This document shows, piece after piece, positions 9,225 to 19,165 of a DNA stretch of 64,000 bases (its first letter is position 1; the number at the start of each line of letters is the position of its first letter). Source of the stretch: Kiloniella spongiae. Lineage in GTDB: Bacteria > Pseudomonadota > Alphaproteobacteria > Kiloniellales > Kiloniellaceae. The notes below the pieces were generated by a model. It saw only the letters and a list, made by a program, of their open reading frames with translations. It searched no databases and had not been told where the DNA came from. The stretch spans positions 1 to 64,000 of the forward strand of contig NZ_LAQL01000005.1 in NCBI RefSeq assembly GCF_001026905.1, read 5' to 3'. The position numbers and the translations under genes were made by a program.

Positions 9225-9246
9225 CATCAACAACTACAAACAGTTA

Positions 9247-9522
9247 TTACTTGTTTACAGCGTCTTTCAAGCCTTTACCGGCTTTAAACTTAGGCTGCTT
9301 AGACGCAGGGATCTGGATAACCTCACCAGTACGTGGGTTACGACCCTGAGAAGCAGCACGTGCAGCTACGCTGAAAGTACCAAAACCAACGAGACGAACT
9401 TCATCACCACCGGTTAGAGCATCTGTTACAGCTTCGAACACACCGTCGATAGCTTTACCTGCATCGGCCTTTGATAGACCAGTTTTGTCAGCTACAGCTG
9501 CGACCAAATCATTTTTATTCAT
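9247..9522 (-). CDS. hupB: DNA-binding protein HU
   Basis: This 91-residue histone-like protein bends and packages DNA as a dimer. It begins MNKNDLVAAVA, carries the GFGTFSVAARAAS segment, and has the intercalating-arm motif RNPRTGE followed by IQIPASK. The C-terminus is KAGKGLKDAVNK. All are HU hallmarks, and the length is standard. It lies downstream of lon with a 168-bp gap. A run of G/A (GAGGGGGG) just upstream of the start serves as a strong ribosome binding site. It likely has its own promoter. Confidence 0.96.
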   Translation of the reverse strand: MNKNDLVAAVADKTGLSKADAGKAIDGVFEAVTDALTGGDEVRLVGFGTFSVAARAASQGRNPRTGEVIQIPASKQPKFKAGKGLKDAVNK

Positions 9523-9690
9523 GGTTGACCCCCCCTCTAATTATACGGGTAAGATTGAAAAAAGTGTCTAACGACTTCTTGATTGTGGGGTGATTGTAGA
9601 TCGCTAATGGCAGCGACGTCAATGCAAGAAACGACCGAATCCCAAGGGTTTTGATCGCATTTTATCTATCTTGCCCCACAAAAAGCACAA

Positions 9691-12090
9691 CTAGTGCGTA
9701 ATTACCCCCTCACGATCGGTTTCATGATGCTTTTCTGCATCACTACCTTCGTTCCAATCCTCTATAGGCGTTAGATTCTCTGAAAGCGCCTCTTTAAGGA
9801 CCTCATCGACCGTAGAACAAGGAATTACCTTGAGTCCCTGAAGAACATTATCAGGGATATCGGCTAAATCTTTTTCGTTTTCCTGCGGAATAATGACTGT
9901 TTTGATGTTTCCACGAAGCGCAGCCATCATTTTCTCTTTTAAACCGCCGATCGGAAGCACGCGACCACGTAAAGTTACCTCACCAGTCATGGCAACATCA
10001 TGTCGAATCGGTGTTCCCGTCAAAACAGAGACAATAGATGTTACCATTGCCACACCAGCCGAAGGTCCGTCTTTAGGAGTCGCTCCCTCTGGAACGTGCA
10101 CGTGAATATCTTTTTTATCGAATAGGGATGGTTTGATACCAAATTCCAAGCTACGACTCTTCACAAAATATTCTGCAGCCTGGATCGATTCTTTCATTAC
10201 ATCGCCAAGCTTACCGGTCGCAGAAACTTTCCCTTTACCGGCAACCGTTACAGATTCGATTGTTAGGAGCTCACCGCCAACTTCTGTCCAGGCAAGACCG
10301 GTAACAACACCCACAAGATCTTTCTGTTCAGCTTCGCCGTAACGATAGCGTTGAATCCCAGCAAAATCACCAAGGTTATCAACAGTAACGTGAACGGTAT
10401 CCATTGTTCCCATCTCTATTTCTTTGACAGCTTTACGCAATAGCTTTGCAACTTCACGTTCCAGATTACGAACACCTGCTTCACGCGTATAGTGCTGTAT
10501 CAGCTTGCGAAGGGCTTCATCATCAATAGACCACTCTTCTTTTTTCATGCCATGATCTTTCATTTGCTTTGGCAGCAAATGACGAATAGCGATCTGAAGC
10601 TTCTCGTCTTCGGTATAGCCAGGGATTCGTATAATTTCCATACGATCCAACAAAGGTTGAGGCATACGCAAAGAGTTTGCAGTGGTTACAAACATCACAT
10701 CCGAGAGATCATAATCAACTTCGAGATAGTGATCGTTAAATGTATTGTTTTGCTCTGGATCCAGAACTTCAAGCAAAGCCGAAGAAGGGTCACCACGCCA
10801 GTCATTACCGAGCTTATCAATCTCATCCAACAAGAATAATGGATTAGAAGATTTCGCTTTTTTCATGCCTTGAATAACTTTACCCGGCATTGATCCGATA
10901 TAAGTACGACGATGGCCGCGCACTTCGGACTCATCACGAACCCCACCCAAACTCATGCGGACAAAGTTACGACCAGTTGCCCGTGCAATCGACTTACCCA
11001 GTGATGTTTTACCAACGCCCGGAGGACCAACAAGACACAAAATAGGGCCTTTGACCTTACGCATACGCTGCTGAACAGCCAAATATTCCAAAATACGTTC
11101 TTTAACTTTCTCAAGACCGAAATGTTCTTCATCAAGAACTTTACCTGCATTGGGAATGTCTTTTTTGATTTTACTGCGTTTCTTCCATGGAATAGACAGC
11201 ATCCAATCAAGATAGTTACGAACAACTGTAGATTCTGCTGACATGGGGCTCATGTTACGCAGCTTCTTCAATTCAGCAGTTGATTTCTCTCTCGCCTCTT
11301 TGGTCAGTTTGGTCTTTGCTATCTTGTCTTCAAGTTCAGCAAGTTCATCACGACCATCTTCCCCTTCGCCAAGTTCTTTTTGGATAGCTTTTAACTGCTC
11401 ATTCAAATAGTACTCGCGCTGGGTTTTTTCCATTTGGCGTTTAACGCGATTTCGAATTCTTTTCTCGACCTGAAGAACACCAATTTCGCCTTCCATAAAG
11501 CCGTAGATTTTTTCCAGGCGTTCCGCAATTGTTTCGCACTCAAGAAGCTCCTGCTTCTCGGAAATTTTCAACGACAGATGCGATGCAACTGTGTCCGCAA
11601 GCTTACCTGATTCGTCGATCTGGTTAATTGAGACCAGAACTTCCGGCGGGATTTTTTTGTTCAGCTTAATATATTGCTCGAACTGGGAAACAACGCTTCT
11701 TGAAAGGGCATCAAGTTCTCTTTCATCTCCCTCATCATCATCCAGTGGCTCAGCCTCGGCCTGAAAGAAGTCTTCGTTGTCAGAAAACTTCGTAATCTTC
11801 GCACGCCGAACACCTTCAACCAGTACCTTAACAGTACCATCAGGCAATTTCAGCAACTGAAGAACTGTGCCGATTGTACCTACAGTGTAGATATCTGAAG
11901 GGCTTGGATCATCCTGGGATGCATTCTTCTGTGTCACAAGCAGAATCTGCTTGTCTTCCTTCATCACATCTTCAAGCGCACGAACAGATTTATCACGTCC
12001 GACAAATAGGGGAACAATCATATGCGGGAAGACAACTATGTCACGTAAAGGGAGTACGGGATAAACATCACCGTGAGAAATTTCCAACAT
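9691..12090 (-). CDS. lon: ATP-dependent protease La (Lon)
   Basis: Lon degrades misfolded and regulatory proteins. The 799-residue protein has an N-terminal substrate-binding domain ([16 protein letters not shown], about 1-200) and a coiled-coil region. The AAA+ module has Walker [10 protein letters not shown] near residue 355 and Walker B FLLDEIDK. The C-terminal serine protease domain contains [11 protein letters not shown], whose serine is the nucleophile, and the catalytic lysine lies about 43 residues later. The C-terminal tail is acidic. It follows clpX in the same direction with a 135-bp gap that contains a hairpin. Regulation by heat shock is expected from the family, but no sigma32 site was identified. 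Confidence 0.98.
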   Translation of the reverse strand: MLEISHGDVYPVLPLRDIVVFPHMIVPLFVGRDKSVRALEDVMKEDKQILLVTQKNASQDDPSPSDIYTVGTIGTVLQLLKLPDGTVKVLVEGVRRAKITKFSDNEDFFQAEAEPLDDDEGDERELDALSRSVVSQFEQYIKLNKKIPPEVLVSINQIDESGKLADTVASHLSLKISEKQELLECETIAERLEKIYGFMEGEIGVLQVEKRIRNRVKRQMEKTQREYYLNEQLKAIQKELGEGEDGRDELAELEDKIAKTKLTKEAREKSTAELKKLRNMSPMSAESTVVRNYLDWMLSIPWKKRSKIKKDIPNAGKVLDEEHFGLEKVKERILEYLAVQQRMRKVKGPILCLVGPPGVGKTSLGKSIARATGRNFVRMSLGGVRDESEVRGHRRTYIGSMPGKVIQGMKKAKSSNPLFLLDEIDKLGNDWRGDPSSALLEVLDPEQNNTFNDHYLEVDYDLSDVMFVTTANSLRMPQPLLDRMEIIRIPGYTEDEKLQIAIRHLLPKQMKDHGMKKEEWSIDDEALRKLIQHYTREAGVRNLEREVAKLLRKAVKEIEMGTMDTVHVTVDNLGDFAGIQRYRYGEAEQKDLVGVVTGLAWTEVGGELLTIESVTVAGKGKVSATGKLGDVMKESIQAAEYFVKSRSLEFGIKPSLFDKKDIHVHVPEGATPKDGPSAGVAMVTSIVSVLTGTPIRHDVAMTGEVTLRGRVLPIGGLKEKMMAALRGNIKTVIIPQENEKDLADIPDNVLQGLKVIPCSTVDEVLKEALSENLTPIEDWNEGSDAEKHHETDREGVITH

Positions 12091-12128
12091 ATATCCTCAC
12101 AAGCTCGCTGGCTTAAAAACAGAGTCTA

Positions 12129-12148
12129 GGGGGTGATCACTCACCCCC
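12129..12148 (-). promoter_or_regulatory. Hairpin between clpX and lon
   Basis: GGGGGTGA (12129-12136) and TCACCCCC (12141-12148) form a perfect 8-bp stem with a 4-nt loop in the clpX-lon gap. A T stretch follows only after about 9 nt on the minus strand. It may be a weak terminator or processing site that uncouples lon from clpX. Confidence 0.5.
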
Positions 12149-12225
12149 CATAAAAATAAACAACTATATATAGATAAGAACAGGCGCATAAGCTTCAAGC
12201 CATTACGAAAGAATGGCCTTAAAAG

Positions 12226-13491
12226 TTATGCATCCGTGCCGGTCTCTTCCTTGCTATCACCATATATATAGAGAGGCTGTGCCTTACCGGTCACAACTTC
12301 GCTATTAATAACAATTTCCTCGACACCTTTAAGACCTGGCAGTTCATACATTGTATCAAGAAGAATACCTTCCATAATAGAACGCAGGCCACGTGCACCA
12401 GTTTTCCGCTCAATTGCCTTTTCTGCAATTCCCAAAAGAGCACCCTCAGTAAAGTTCAGCGCAACATCTTCCATATCGAAAAGACGTTTGTACTGCTTAA
12501 CCAGCGCATTCTTTGGCTCAGAAAGAATCTCAACCAATGCATCAGCATCAAGGTCTTCCAGTGTTGCAACAACTGGTAGACGACCAACAAATTCAGGTAT
12601 AAGACCGAACTTCAACAAGTCTTCTGGCTCGACCTCACGCAGAATATCACCCATTCTTCGTTCATCTGGCCCAACAACATCCGCTCCAAAACCAATGGAT
12701 GACCCTTTACCACGACCAGAGATAATTTTATCCAGTCCGGCAAAAGCACCGCCAACAATAAAGAGAATATTTGTTGTATCAACCTGAAGGAATTCCTGTT
12801 GCGGATGTTTCCGGCCGCCTTGAGGCGGTACAGAAGCAACAGTGCCTTCCATAATCTTCAACAACGCCTGCTGAACACCTTCACCAGACACGTCACGCGT
12901 AATGGATGGGTTATCAGACTTCCGGCTGATCTTATCGACCTCGTCAATATAGACGATACCACGTTGAGCACGTTCAACATTGTAATCAGCAGATTGTAGA
13001 AGCTTGAGAATGATATTCTCAACATCTTCACCAACATACCCTGCTTCAGTCAATGTCGTCGCATCAGCCATGGTGAAAGGAACATCCAGAATTCTCGCCA
13101 GAGTTTGTGCCAGAAGTGTTTTACCACAACCGGTTGGCCCAACGAGCATAATATTGGATTTGGCGAGTTCTACATCGCCAGATTTGTTCCCATGTGCCAG
13201 ACGTTTGTAATGATTATGCACAGCAACAGAGAGAACTTTTTTAGCGTGTCCCTGCCCTATGACATAATCGTTTAACACATCACAGATATCTTGAGGAGAA
13301 GGTACCCCGTCACCAGATTTTACCAATGATGATTTATGTTCTTCACGAATGATATCCATACATAGTTCGACACACTCGTCACAAATAAAGACGGTTGGTC
13401 CCGCAATCAACTTGCGAACTTCATGCTGGCTCTTGCCACAGAAGGAACAGTAGAGAGTATTTTTCGAGTCGTTATCGCTCGATTTTGACAT
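12226..13491 (-). CDS. clpX: ATP-dependent Clp protease ATP-binding subunit ClpX
   Basis: ClpX unfolds tagged substrates and feeds them to ClpP. At 421 residues it is of normal length. The N-terminal zinc-binding domain shows CSFC near residue 15 and CDEC/C near 37-43. The AAA+ module has Walker A GPTGCGKT, the pore loop GYVGEDVEN, Walker [10 protein letters not shown] and the sensor-2 GARGLR motif. The ClpP-docking loop contains IGFGA. It lies 188 bp downstream of clpP in the same direction. The assignment is secure. Confidence 0.98.
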   Translation of the reverse strand: MSKSSDNDSKNTLYCSFCGKSQHEVRKLIAGPTVFICDECVELCMDIIREEHKSSLVKSGDGVPSPQDICDVLNDYVIGQGHAKKVLSVAVHNHYKRLAHGNKSGDVELAKSNIMLVGPTGCGKTLLAQTLARILDVPFTMADATTLTEAGYVGEDVENIILKLLQSADYNVERAQRGIVYIDEVDKISRKSDNPSITRDVSGEGVQQALLKIMEGTVASVPPQGGRKHPQQEFLQVDTTNILFIVGGAFAGLDKIISGRGKGSSIGFGADVVGPDERRMGDILREVEPEDLLKFGLIPEFVGRLPVVATLEDLDADALVEILSEPKNALVKQYKRLFDMEDVALNFTEGALLGIAEKAIERKTGARGLRSIMEGILLDTMYELPGLKGVEEIVINSEVVTGKAQPLYIYGDSKEETGTDA

Positions 13492-13679
13492 TACGTATGA
13501 GCCTCGAAATCAATTCCCAATATAGGTCATGTTGACAGACAGACCCGACCCGCACAATGGGAAAAATCCATGTATTAAGCAAAATACCTCGACAATTACC
13601 AATTAAAGTACCTGCCATTTATGATGAGGATAACAGAGCTTTGTTAATGAACTCTTCCCAGTGCCGGTCAAATTACTAA

Positions 13680-14324
13680 TTATTTAGATGCATCGTCCTT
13701 ATCGCCTGCATCCGCTTCACGATGAGAAATCACCTCATCAATCAAACCAAACTTCTTGGCTTCATCAGGCGTCATAAAGTTATCACGCTCCATGCCCTGC
13801 TCGATGACCTCAATCGGCTGACCACAGTGGTCGGCATAGAGGCCGTTCAAGCGAGATCTGGTATCTATGATATCTTTCGCATGAATTTCGATATCTGTCA
13901 CCTGCCCCTGGAAACCGCCAGAAGGCTGGTGGATCATGATCTTTGAATTCGGCAGCGCAAAGCGTTTGCCCTTCGCACCAGCCATCAACAACAGAGATCC
14001 GGCTGATGCAGCCTGACCAACACACACAGTTGATACTTCCGGCTTGATGTACTGCATAGTGTCATACATCGCCAAGCCAGATGTCACCACACCACCAGGT
14101 GAGTTGATATAGAAAGAGATATCTTTCTTTGGATTGTCGGATTCAAGGAACAGCAATTGAGCGCATATAAGGCTAGCCACCTGATCGTTCACCTGACCAG
14201 TTAGAAAGATAATTCGCTCTTTTAGAAGCCTTGAGTAGATATCATAAGACCGTTCACCGCGGCTTGTTTGCTCAACAACCATAGGAACGAGAGTATTCAT
14301 GTATATATCGCGTGGATCACTCAT
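13680..14324 (-). CDS. clpP: ATP-dependent Clp protease proteolytic subunit ClpP
   Basis: This serine peptidase forms the tetradecameric barrel that works with ClpX and ClpA. The catalytic triad is visible: S107 in GQAASAGS, H132 in MIHQPSGG and D181 in MERDNF. The 214-residue length is standard, with an N-terminal propeptide-like segment before the axial loop. The C-terminus is acidic ([10 protein letters not shown]). It lies between tig and clpX, in the canonical alphaproteobacterial order. The region upstream carries a strong hairpin (14405-14435). Confidence 0.98.
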   Translation of the reverse strand: MSDPRDIYMNTLVPMVVEQTSRGERSYDIYSRLLKERIIFLTGQVNDQVASLICAQLLFLESDNPKKDISFYINSPGGVVTSGLAMYDTMQYIKPEVSTVCVGQAASAGSLLLMAGAKGKRFALPNSKIMIHQPSGGFQGQVTDIEIHAKDIIDTRSRLNGLYADHCGQPIEVIEQGMERDNFMTPDEAKKFGLIDEVISHREADAGDKDDASK

Positions 14325-14404
14325 AGCTTCCCCTCAACGTAATTCGCGTGTCACATATTAATTAACAAACTAAAATCGTTAACTATATCTCACTAGAAAG
14401 TAAT

Positions 14405-14435
14405 ATGGGTTGCGCGAGAGATTCGCACAACCCAT
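14405..14435 (-). promoter_or_regulatory. Strong hairpin between tig and clpP
   Basis: ATGGGTTG (14405-14412) pairs with CAACCCAT (14428-14435). Inside, GCGA and TCGC pair after one mismatch. No T run follows on the minus strand, so it is not a classic terminator. It lies 35 nt after the tig stop and 80 nt before the clpP start. It could stabilise or process the mRNA, or partially attenuate read-through. Confidence 0.5.
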
Positions 14436-14469
14436 ACAACACGTTTAGTTTTATTAAGGTGATCAGACC

Positions 14470-15897
14470 TTAAGCATCTGCCTTTTTAGCAGCAGCTTTT
14501 TTAGCTGGCTTCTTGGCCGGAGCTTTCTTCGCTGCAGCTTTTTTAGCTGGTTTCTTTTTAGAAACAGCAGCATTTTCAGCTTCGATCTGTTTGCGGAGAT
14601 CATCAGGAGAAATTGATTTCTCTGTAACTTTCGCAAGATCAACGATGAAATCAACAACCTTGTCTTCAAATACTGGCGCACGCAGGTTAGCAAGAGCTTG
14701 CGGATTCTTTTGATAGAACTCGAAAACAGCCTGTTCTTGACCTGGATAATTACGTGCTTCCTGAAGAAGAGCAGCGTTCAATTCTTCTTGAGTAACGTCG
14801 ATTTCGTTCTTGCCACCAACTTCCGAAAGAAGCAGGCCAAGACGAACACGACGAACAGCAATGTCCTGATACTCAGCTTTTAGCTCATCTTCGGATTTTG
14901 CAGCATCTTCTTCGTCAAGTTTACCTTGTTCTTTGTCGGCTTCAATCTGTTTCCAGATACCGTCAAATTCAGCTTCAACCATTGCTTCTGGAACATCAAA
15001 GTCATGGTTATCAGCAAGCTGATCAAGAACTTCACGCTTCAGGTGAGAATGTGCGATGCGGTCATATTCAGCTTTAACCTGCTCAGCAACACGTTCTTTA
15101 AGTTTCTCAAGATTCTCTTCGCCAAGTTTTTCAGCAAGAGCATCATCGATTTCAGCGGCTACAGTCTCTTCAATATCTTTTACTTTTACTTCAAAGATAG
15201 CATCCTGACCGGATAATTTTTCGTTGCCGTAACCTTCTGGGAAAGTAACGTTTACAGTTACATCGTCATCAATGTTTGCGCCAACGACTTGCTCTTCAAA
15301 GCCCGGGATGAACTGACCAGAACCAAGTTCCAGTTTGAAATCATCGCCGGCCATACCAGGAAGAGCTTCCCCGCCAACGGTACCTTTGAAGTCAATAGTT
15401 ACAACATCGCCTTCTTTAGCTTTACGCTTACGTTTCAGTGGCTGAGTTGTCTTATGATTCTCAGCAATACGACCAAGAGATTCGTCAACTTCCTTTGCAG
15501 GAACATCGACAGAAAGCTTTTCAAGATTCAGTTTAGCGAAATCCATTGGCTCGATATCAGGAATGATTTCAAAGGCGATTGAATATTCGAGATCTTTACC
15601 ATCATCAAAAGAAGTAACTTCGATTTTTGGCTGCATTGCAGGACGAAGACTACGCTCTGAGATAACTTCCTGAGAGGTTTCGTTCACCAATGCTTCGAGA
15701 ACTTCGCCCATTACGGATTTACCGTAACGTTGCTTCATCATTTTCATTGGAACTTTGCCAGGACGGAAGCCTGGGAGCTTGACTTGAGAGCTTAGCTCAA
15801 CCAGGCGACTATCGATTTTTGCGTCGATGTCATTGGCGGGAACGACCACCGTAAATTCGCGTTTCAGATTGTCCGCGTTTGTCTCAGTTACCTGCAT
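14470..15897 (-). CDS. tig: Trigger factor, with lysine/alanine-rich C-terminal tail
   Basis: This is the ribosome-associated chaperone and peptidyl-prolyl isomerase. The ribosome-docking motif (GFRPGKVPMK) is at about residues 44-53. The FKBP-like domain lies around 150-240, with GDVVTIDFKG and FIPGFEEQVVG. The C-terminal chaperone arms follow. At 475 residues it is longer than the usual 430-450. The excess is a histone-H1-like tail (447-475) of repeated KKAAAKK/KKPAKK units. The gene heads the tig-clpP-clpX-lon series. Core function is secure; the role of the tail is unknown. Confidence 0.97.
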   Translation of the reverse strand: MQVTETNADNLKREFTVVVPANDIDAKIDSRLVELSSQVKLPGFRPGKVPMKMMKQRYGKSVMGEVLEALVNETSQEVISERSLRPAMQPKIEVTSFDDGKDLEYSIAFEIIPDIEPMDFAKLNLEKLSVDVPAKEVDESLGRIAENHKTTQPLKRKRKAKEGDVVTIDFKGTVGGEALPGMAGDDFKLELGSGQFIPGFEEQVVGANIDDDVTVNVTFPEGYGNEKLSGQDAIFEVKVKDIEETVAAEIDDALAEKLGEENLEKLKERVAEQVKAEYDRIAHSHLKREVLDQLADNHDFDVPEAMVEAEFDGIWKQIEADKEQGKLDEEDAAKSEDELKAEYQDIAVRRVRLGLLLSEVGGKNEIDVTQEELNAALLQEARNYPGQEQAVFEFYQKNPQALANLRAPVFEDKVVDFIVDLAKVTEKSISPDDLRKQIEAENAAVSKKKPAKKAAAKKAPAKKPAKKAAAKKADA

Positions 15898-16002
15898 TTG
15901 CCGGCGACGCCTTTCATTTTAACGTAAAAAAGACCTTGGAGGACAAAAGCAAGCTGCCCGGGCAGCGCTGGCCTTCCAGGGTCAAACAAATTAGTTTCGA
16001 GA

Positions 16003-16087
16003 TGGTGCGGGTGAGAGGACTTGAACCTCCACGCCTCTCGGCGCCAGAACCTAAATCTGGTGCGTCTACCAATTCCGCCACACCCGC
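16003..16087 (-). tRNA. tRNA-Leu (anticodon TAG)
   Basis: A class II tRNA is readable on the minus strand. It has acceptor GCGGGTG/CACCCGC, anticodon stem CCAGA/TCTGG with loop TTTAGGT (anticodon TAG, reading CUA), a variable arm with CGCCGAGAGGCG, and T arm TTCAAGTCC. The CCA is encoded (16003-16005). It lies upstream of tig in the same direction. Confidence 0.97.
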
Positions 16088-16236
16088 ATTTCGTCTCGAT
16101 TTGGAGGGGTTTAATACATCATTACGGAGTACGCAACTAAGACTTTTGAATTTTGTTATTTTTTTTTGATTTTCTCATCGCGTTTTTGACATATCGACCA
16201 AAAAACTGAGGAATAGAGCCAATTTTGATATTTTCA

Positions 16237-16980
16237 TCAAGAACCAAAAACATTTTTGAGAATCTCTGTTGTTCGTGCGACCGGATTCTGACGAATCTGT
16301 TCTTCTTCCTTTGCCAGATAGTAAAACAACCCTTCCAGCGCCTTTGAAACTGTATAATCAGTTAAATCAGACTTCACATCTGGTACAAAAGGAATCGTTT
16401 TGTAGCTGGAAATCATTTCTTCATAGCTATTCACCGCACCAACTTCTGAAAGGGTCCGGTCAATAATAGGTTTAAATTTTGCCGTTAATTCAGGGCTCAT
16501 TTTCTCCCTAAAGTATCTCGTCGCCTCATCATTACGACCATCATAAATCCGTCGAGCATCCTCCAGCGTCATTTTAGAAATCGTATCAAGAAAAAGTTCC
16601 CGTGTTTCAACAGATGCTTTTTCTGCGCCGCGATTAAGCTTGAGCTCCAGATCATCAGCCATGGAAGACAGACCAACGGTACGCAGTGCGCCTTGAACTT
16701 TCTTCAAGTTATCTGGTAAAGGAATATGAATGTTGCTGTCTGCATTGAAACCATCTTGCAAGCTAACCTGATCAACAACGCGGGAAGAACCAACTCGCAA
16801 GGCTTCTTTTAAACCCGCCGAAATCTCACCAACACTTAAATTGCCCTGACTTTGCTCCCCCTGCTTCGCGTCACCGCCCTGGAGTATCTTAAGACCATCA
16901 CTGAATAAATCGGCCTCTACGGGCAGTGTAAAAAGCGTAAATGATAAAGCAGCAGAAACTGTAATGGATTTTTTGAACAT
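16237..16980 (-). CDS. Exported DUF4197-family protein
   Basis: This 247-residue protein begins with a signal peptide (about residues 1-23, cleavage near VEA). The body matches the DUF4197 pattern: an LSVGEISAGLKEAL segment, a central IPLPDNLKKV and RTVGL stretch, and conserved acidic/hydrophobic helices near FREKMSPEL. A YLAKEE segment occurs near the C-terminus. The family is widespread in Proteobacteria, helical and periplasmic, and its function is not established. The gene stands alone. Its upstream region holds one copy of the repeated structured element (17034-17135). Confidence 0.85.
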   Translation of the reverse strand: MFKKSITVSAALSFTLFTLPVEADLFSDGLKILQGGDAKQGEQSQGNLSVGEISAGLKEALRVGSSRVVDQVSLQDGFNADSNIHIPLPDNLKKVQGALRTVGLSSMADDLELKLNRGAEKASVETRELFLDTISKMTLEDARRIYDGRNDEATRYFREKMSPELTAKFKPIIDRTLSEVGAVNSYEEMISSYKTIPFVPDVKSDLTDYTVSKALEGLFYYLAKEEEQIRQNPVARTTEILKNVFGS

Positions 16981-17033
16981 GAAGATATTCCGAACCTGAT
17001 ATAAAAATTACCTAACCGAAGTTAGCTCTTATA

Positions 17034-17135
17034 ATTGTTTAGCTTAATTCTTACTCTAGACGTGAAGAGAGAAATGTAATCGCTTCCCTACACGAACGAT
17101 GAAACAACGGCGAAGAAGAGCTGAGCTAAACATCT
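17034..17135. ncRNA. Candidate structured RNA or repeat element, copy A
   Basis: This approximately 100-nt segment resembles 48692-48800 over its whole length, with roughly 80 percent identity in the first 70 nt by eye. Its ends are inverted: GTTTAGCT (17037-17044) pairs with AGCTAAAC (17124-17131). Inside, CTCT (17054-17057) pairs with AGAG across 8 nt, and the block GAGAGAAATGTA is shared exactly with copy B. No reading frame is shared. It lies 57 nt upstream of the DUF4197 gene (minus strand). The coding strand of the RNA, if any, is not determined. Confidence 0.55.
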
Positions 17136-17221
17136 ATACATATAACAGATTCGGAAAGCGCGTATATATACGTAAAACACTGAACGCAAAGAAATCACAC
17201 TCCACCATAAGAGATTCAAAA

Positions 17222-17258
17222 GAAAACAAATGGCCCTGAACATTCAGTTCAAGGCCAA
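17222..17258 (-). terminator. Terminator after the 83-residue conserved protein gene
   Basis: On the minus strand GGCCTTGAAC pairs with GTTCAGGGCC (one mismatch or wobble), then a T-rich tail follows. It lies about 40 nt after the stop codon at 17297. Confidence 0.8.
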
Positions 17259-17296
17259 AAGAGAGTGTTCTCTATCTATCTCTACGTTTGAGAGAG

Positions 17297-17548
17297 TTAA
17301 ATTGCCTGGCAGTAACGCTCGGAAAAGCTTGAAAGGCCAAGTGTCCTGAAGTCTTCGAACCCGGTACTGGTATCACCATCAACAGATATGGAGAAATGCA
17401 CATGCGGGATGCCAAAGGTATCCTTCTTCACATTAATAACCTTAGCTGTTTCTACGACCCGATGCGGATTCACATAACGATATTTGTGACCAACTTTGAC
17501 TTCATCAGAGTCGCGCTTGAATTTATATAGACTATCAACGAATGACAT
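17297..17548 (-). CDS. Small conserved hypothetical protein
   Basis: This 83-residue soluble protein is rich in beta-type sequence. It has a GHKYRYVNPHRVVETAKV segment, and a FGIPHVHFSISV segment follows. I recall similar small proteins in Alphaproteobacteria but know no function. The start has an AGGG element 7 nt upstream, and a good terminator follows, which supports a real gene. It is monocistronic. No catalytic or metal motif is visible; the fold may be a small SH3-like barrel, which is a guess. Confidence 0.72.
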   Translation of the reverse strand: MSFVDSLYKFKRDSDEVKVGHKYRYVNPHRVVETAKVINVKKDTFGIPHVHFSISVDGDTSTGFEDFRTLGLSSFSERYCQAI

Positions 17549-17684
17549 AATTAAACCCTAAATACGAACACTTGCTATACATGACAGTACCAATAATCGC
17601 CGATAGCTATTAAATAAAAGTAAATAAATAGATCAAAAACCATATATTTTTTCGTAACTCTAAGGACTTACAGATTGATACTCA

Positions 17685-19157
17685 TCACACTGACTCCCTA
17701 AAGGGCGCTATAGCCTCATCAATATAAGAAAGAAGATCTTCAGCAATCATAGCACTTCCAGCCCTTTGCCCAGTATCACTATGCAACCAAACTCCGGCAC
17801 AAGCCGCATCAAATACAGATACTCCTTGAGCAAGTAATCCCGTAATAATACCAGCAAGAACATCACCCGTTCCACCACGCGCCAACCAATAAGGCGCATT
17901 GGTACTAATAACAACCTGACCATTAGGTGATGCAACAATCGTATCAGCCCCCTTCAAAACAACGATGCACGCGGCTTTTTTCGCAGCTTCAAGCGCCCGC
18001 TCTAATCGACTGCCTTGAAGGTCAGGAAAGAGCTTCCTAAACTCGCCCTCATGAGGAGTGATAATGACCTGGTCATTCAATAGAGATAATAGCTCTTCAG
18101 GATCTTCGTCAAAAACACTGATGGCACCAGCATCTAAAACAACGGGTACAGAGCAGTCTTTCAAAATCACAGAAATAAAAGATTTGAAGGCATTAGTTTG
18201 CCCTCCCCCAGGCCCAATAACAAAGGCGCTAATCTTCCTCTTTATCAAAAACGCCTTAAGTGCCGCAGGATCTTTGTGCTCGTTTACGATAAGGCTCGGT
18301 GATGTTAATTCATAGATCTGCTTATCAGATTCGGAACAGAGGACAGTCACAAGGCCTGAGCCAGCGCGCAATGCAGACATTGCAGCCAAGCGCCCCGCGC
18401 CTGACATCTCGCCACCCCATACAAGACTATGGCCGAAATGATATTTATGACGGTCATAGCTGAAACGAGGGATCTGTTCAGACCAGAGGTCAGGATGATT
18501 TTCCTTAAACAATAAAGAGAGTTTCACCGCTATCTCTTTCGGAATACCAATATCCGCAACAACAAGATCACCGCACAAATCAGCACCGGGGTAGAGACAA
18601 TGCCCTGTCTTCTTCATAAAAAAGGTCACTGTTTTTGTTGCTTGAAAGGCAACATCTCCAAAGACCTCCCCCGTATCACCAGACACGCCGCTTGGCACAT
18701 CGACAGACACAACACGCTTTTTCCGCGACCAGCCAACAAAATCACAGCAGTTACGATCTAGAGGTCGCGCCAGACCTGCTCCGAAAAGCGCATCAACAAT
18801 CACGTCAGCTTGCGCAAAATTCTCTGCATCAAGTTCACGGGCAACAGTCCCACGCCATTCCTTTGCAAAGTGAAGCGCTTCTCCTTTAAGCTCAGGCAAC
18901 GGCAACATAGAATATAGCTGAACCTCATAGCCCAACTCATCCAACGCCGCTGCCGCAACAAATCCATCCCCACCATTATTGCCGGGACCACAGAGTACAA
19001 GCACTCTACCCTCTGGAATTATATCACAGACAGCTCTTGCGACGGCCTGTCCGGCCTCATGCATCAATAAAATTCCGCTCACACCAGATTTCATTGCCAG
19101 ACGATCAGCCTGATACATGTCACGAACACTAAGAAGAAAATGATTAAGCCTAGGCAT
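17685..19157 (-). CDS. nnr: Bifunctional NAD(P)H-hydrate epimerase/dehydratase
   Basis: This enzyme repairs hydrated NAD(P)H. The N-terminal NnrE half (about 1-215) epimerises NAD(P)HX, and the C-terminal NnrD half (about 230-485) dehydrates the S form with ADP or ATP. NnrE shows CGPGNNGGDGF near residue 56 and DALFGAGLARPL. NnrD shows the HEGEF segment, a VLKG-D-T segment and the nucleotide motif ARGGTGDVLAG near 428. At 490 residues it matches the fused form. The stretch right before the start codon has no ribosome binding site and is dominated by a large palindrome (19166-19203). Confidence 0.95.
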   Translation of the reverse strand: MPRLNHFLLSVRDMYQADRLAMKSGVSGILLMHEAGQAVARAVCDIIPEGRVLVLCGPGNNGGDGFVAAAALDELGYEVQLYSMLPLPELKGEALHFAKEWRGTVARELDAENFAQADVIVDALFGAGLARPLDRNCCDFVGWSRKKRVVSVDVPSGVSGDTGEVFGDVAFQATKTVTFFMKKTGHCLYPGADLCGDLVVADIGIPKEIAVKLSLLFKENHPDLWSEQIPRFSYDRHKYHFGHSLVWGGEMSGAGRLAAMSALRAGSGLVTVLCSESDKQIYELTSPSLIVNEHKDPAALKAFLIKRKISAFVIGPGGGQTNAFKSFISVILKDCSVPVVLDAGAISVFDEDPEELLSLLNDQVIITPHEGEFRKLFPDLQGSRLERALEAAKKAACIVVLKGADTIVASPNGQVVISTNAPYWLARGGTGDVLAGIITGLLAQGVSVFDAACAGVWLHSDTGQRAGSAMIAEDLLSYIDEAIAPFRESV

Positions 19158-19165
19158 CAGTAATA

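Noticed and set aside
10492-10839. Plus-strand frame of 115 residues within lon
   Set aside because: It is antisense to the well-supported lon gene; composition and lack of a start signal fit a shadow frame.
14698-15582. Several plus-strand frames inside tig
   Set aside because: They are antisense to tig and rich in Phe, Asn and Leu, as expected from reading the opposite strand of a Lys/Glu-rich gene.
17034-17135. Interpretation of the repeated element as a riboswitch for the adjacent gene
   Set aside because: In the same orientation it would be upstream of sufA at one locus but antisense to the adjacent gene at the other; a shared cis-leader function is unlikely unless the palindromic form works in both directions.
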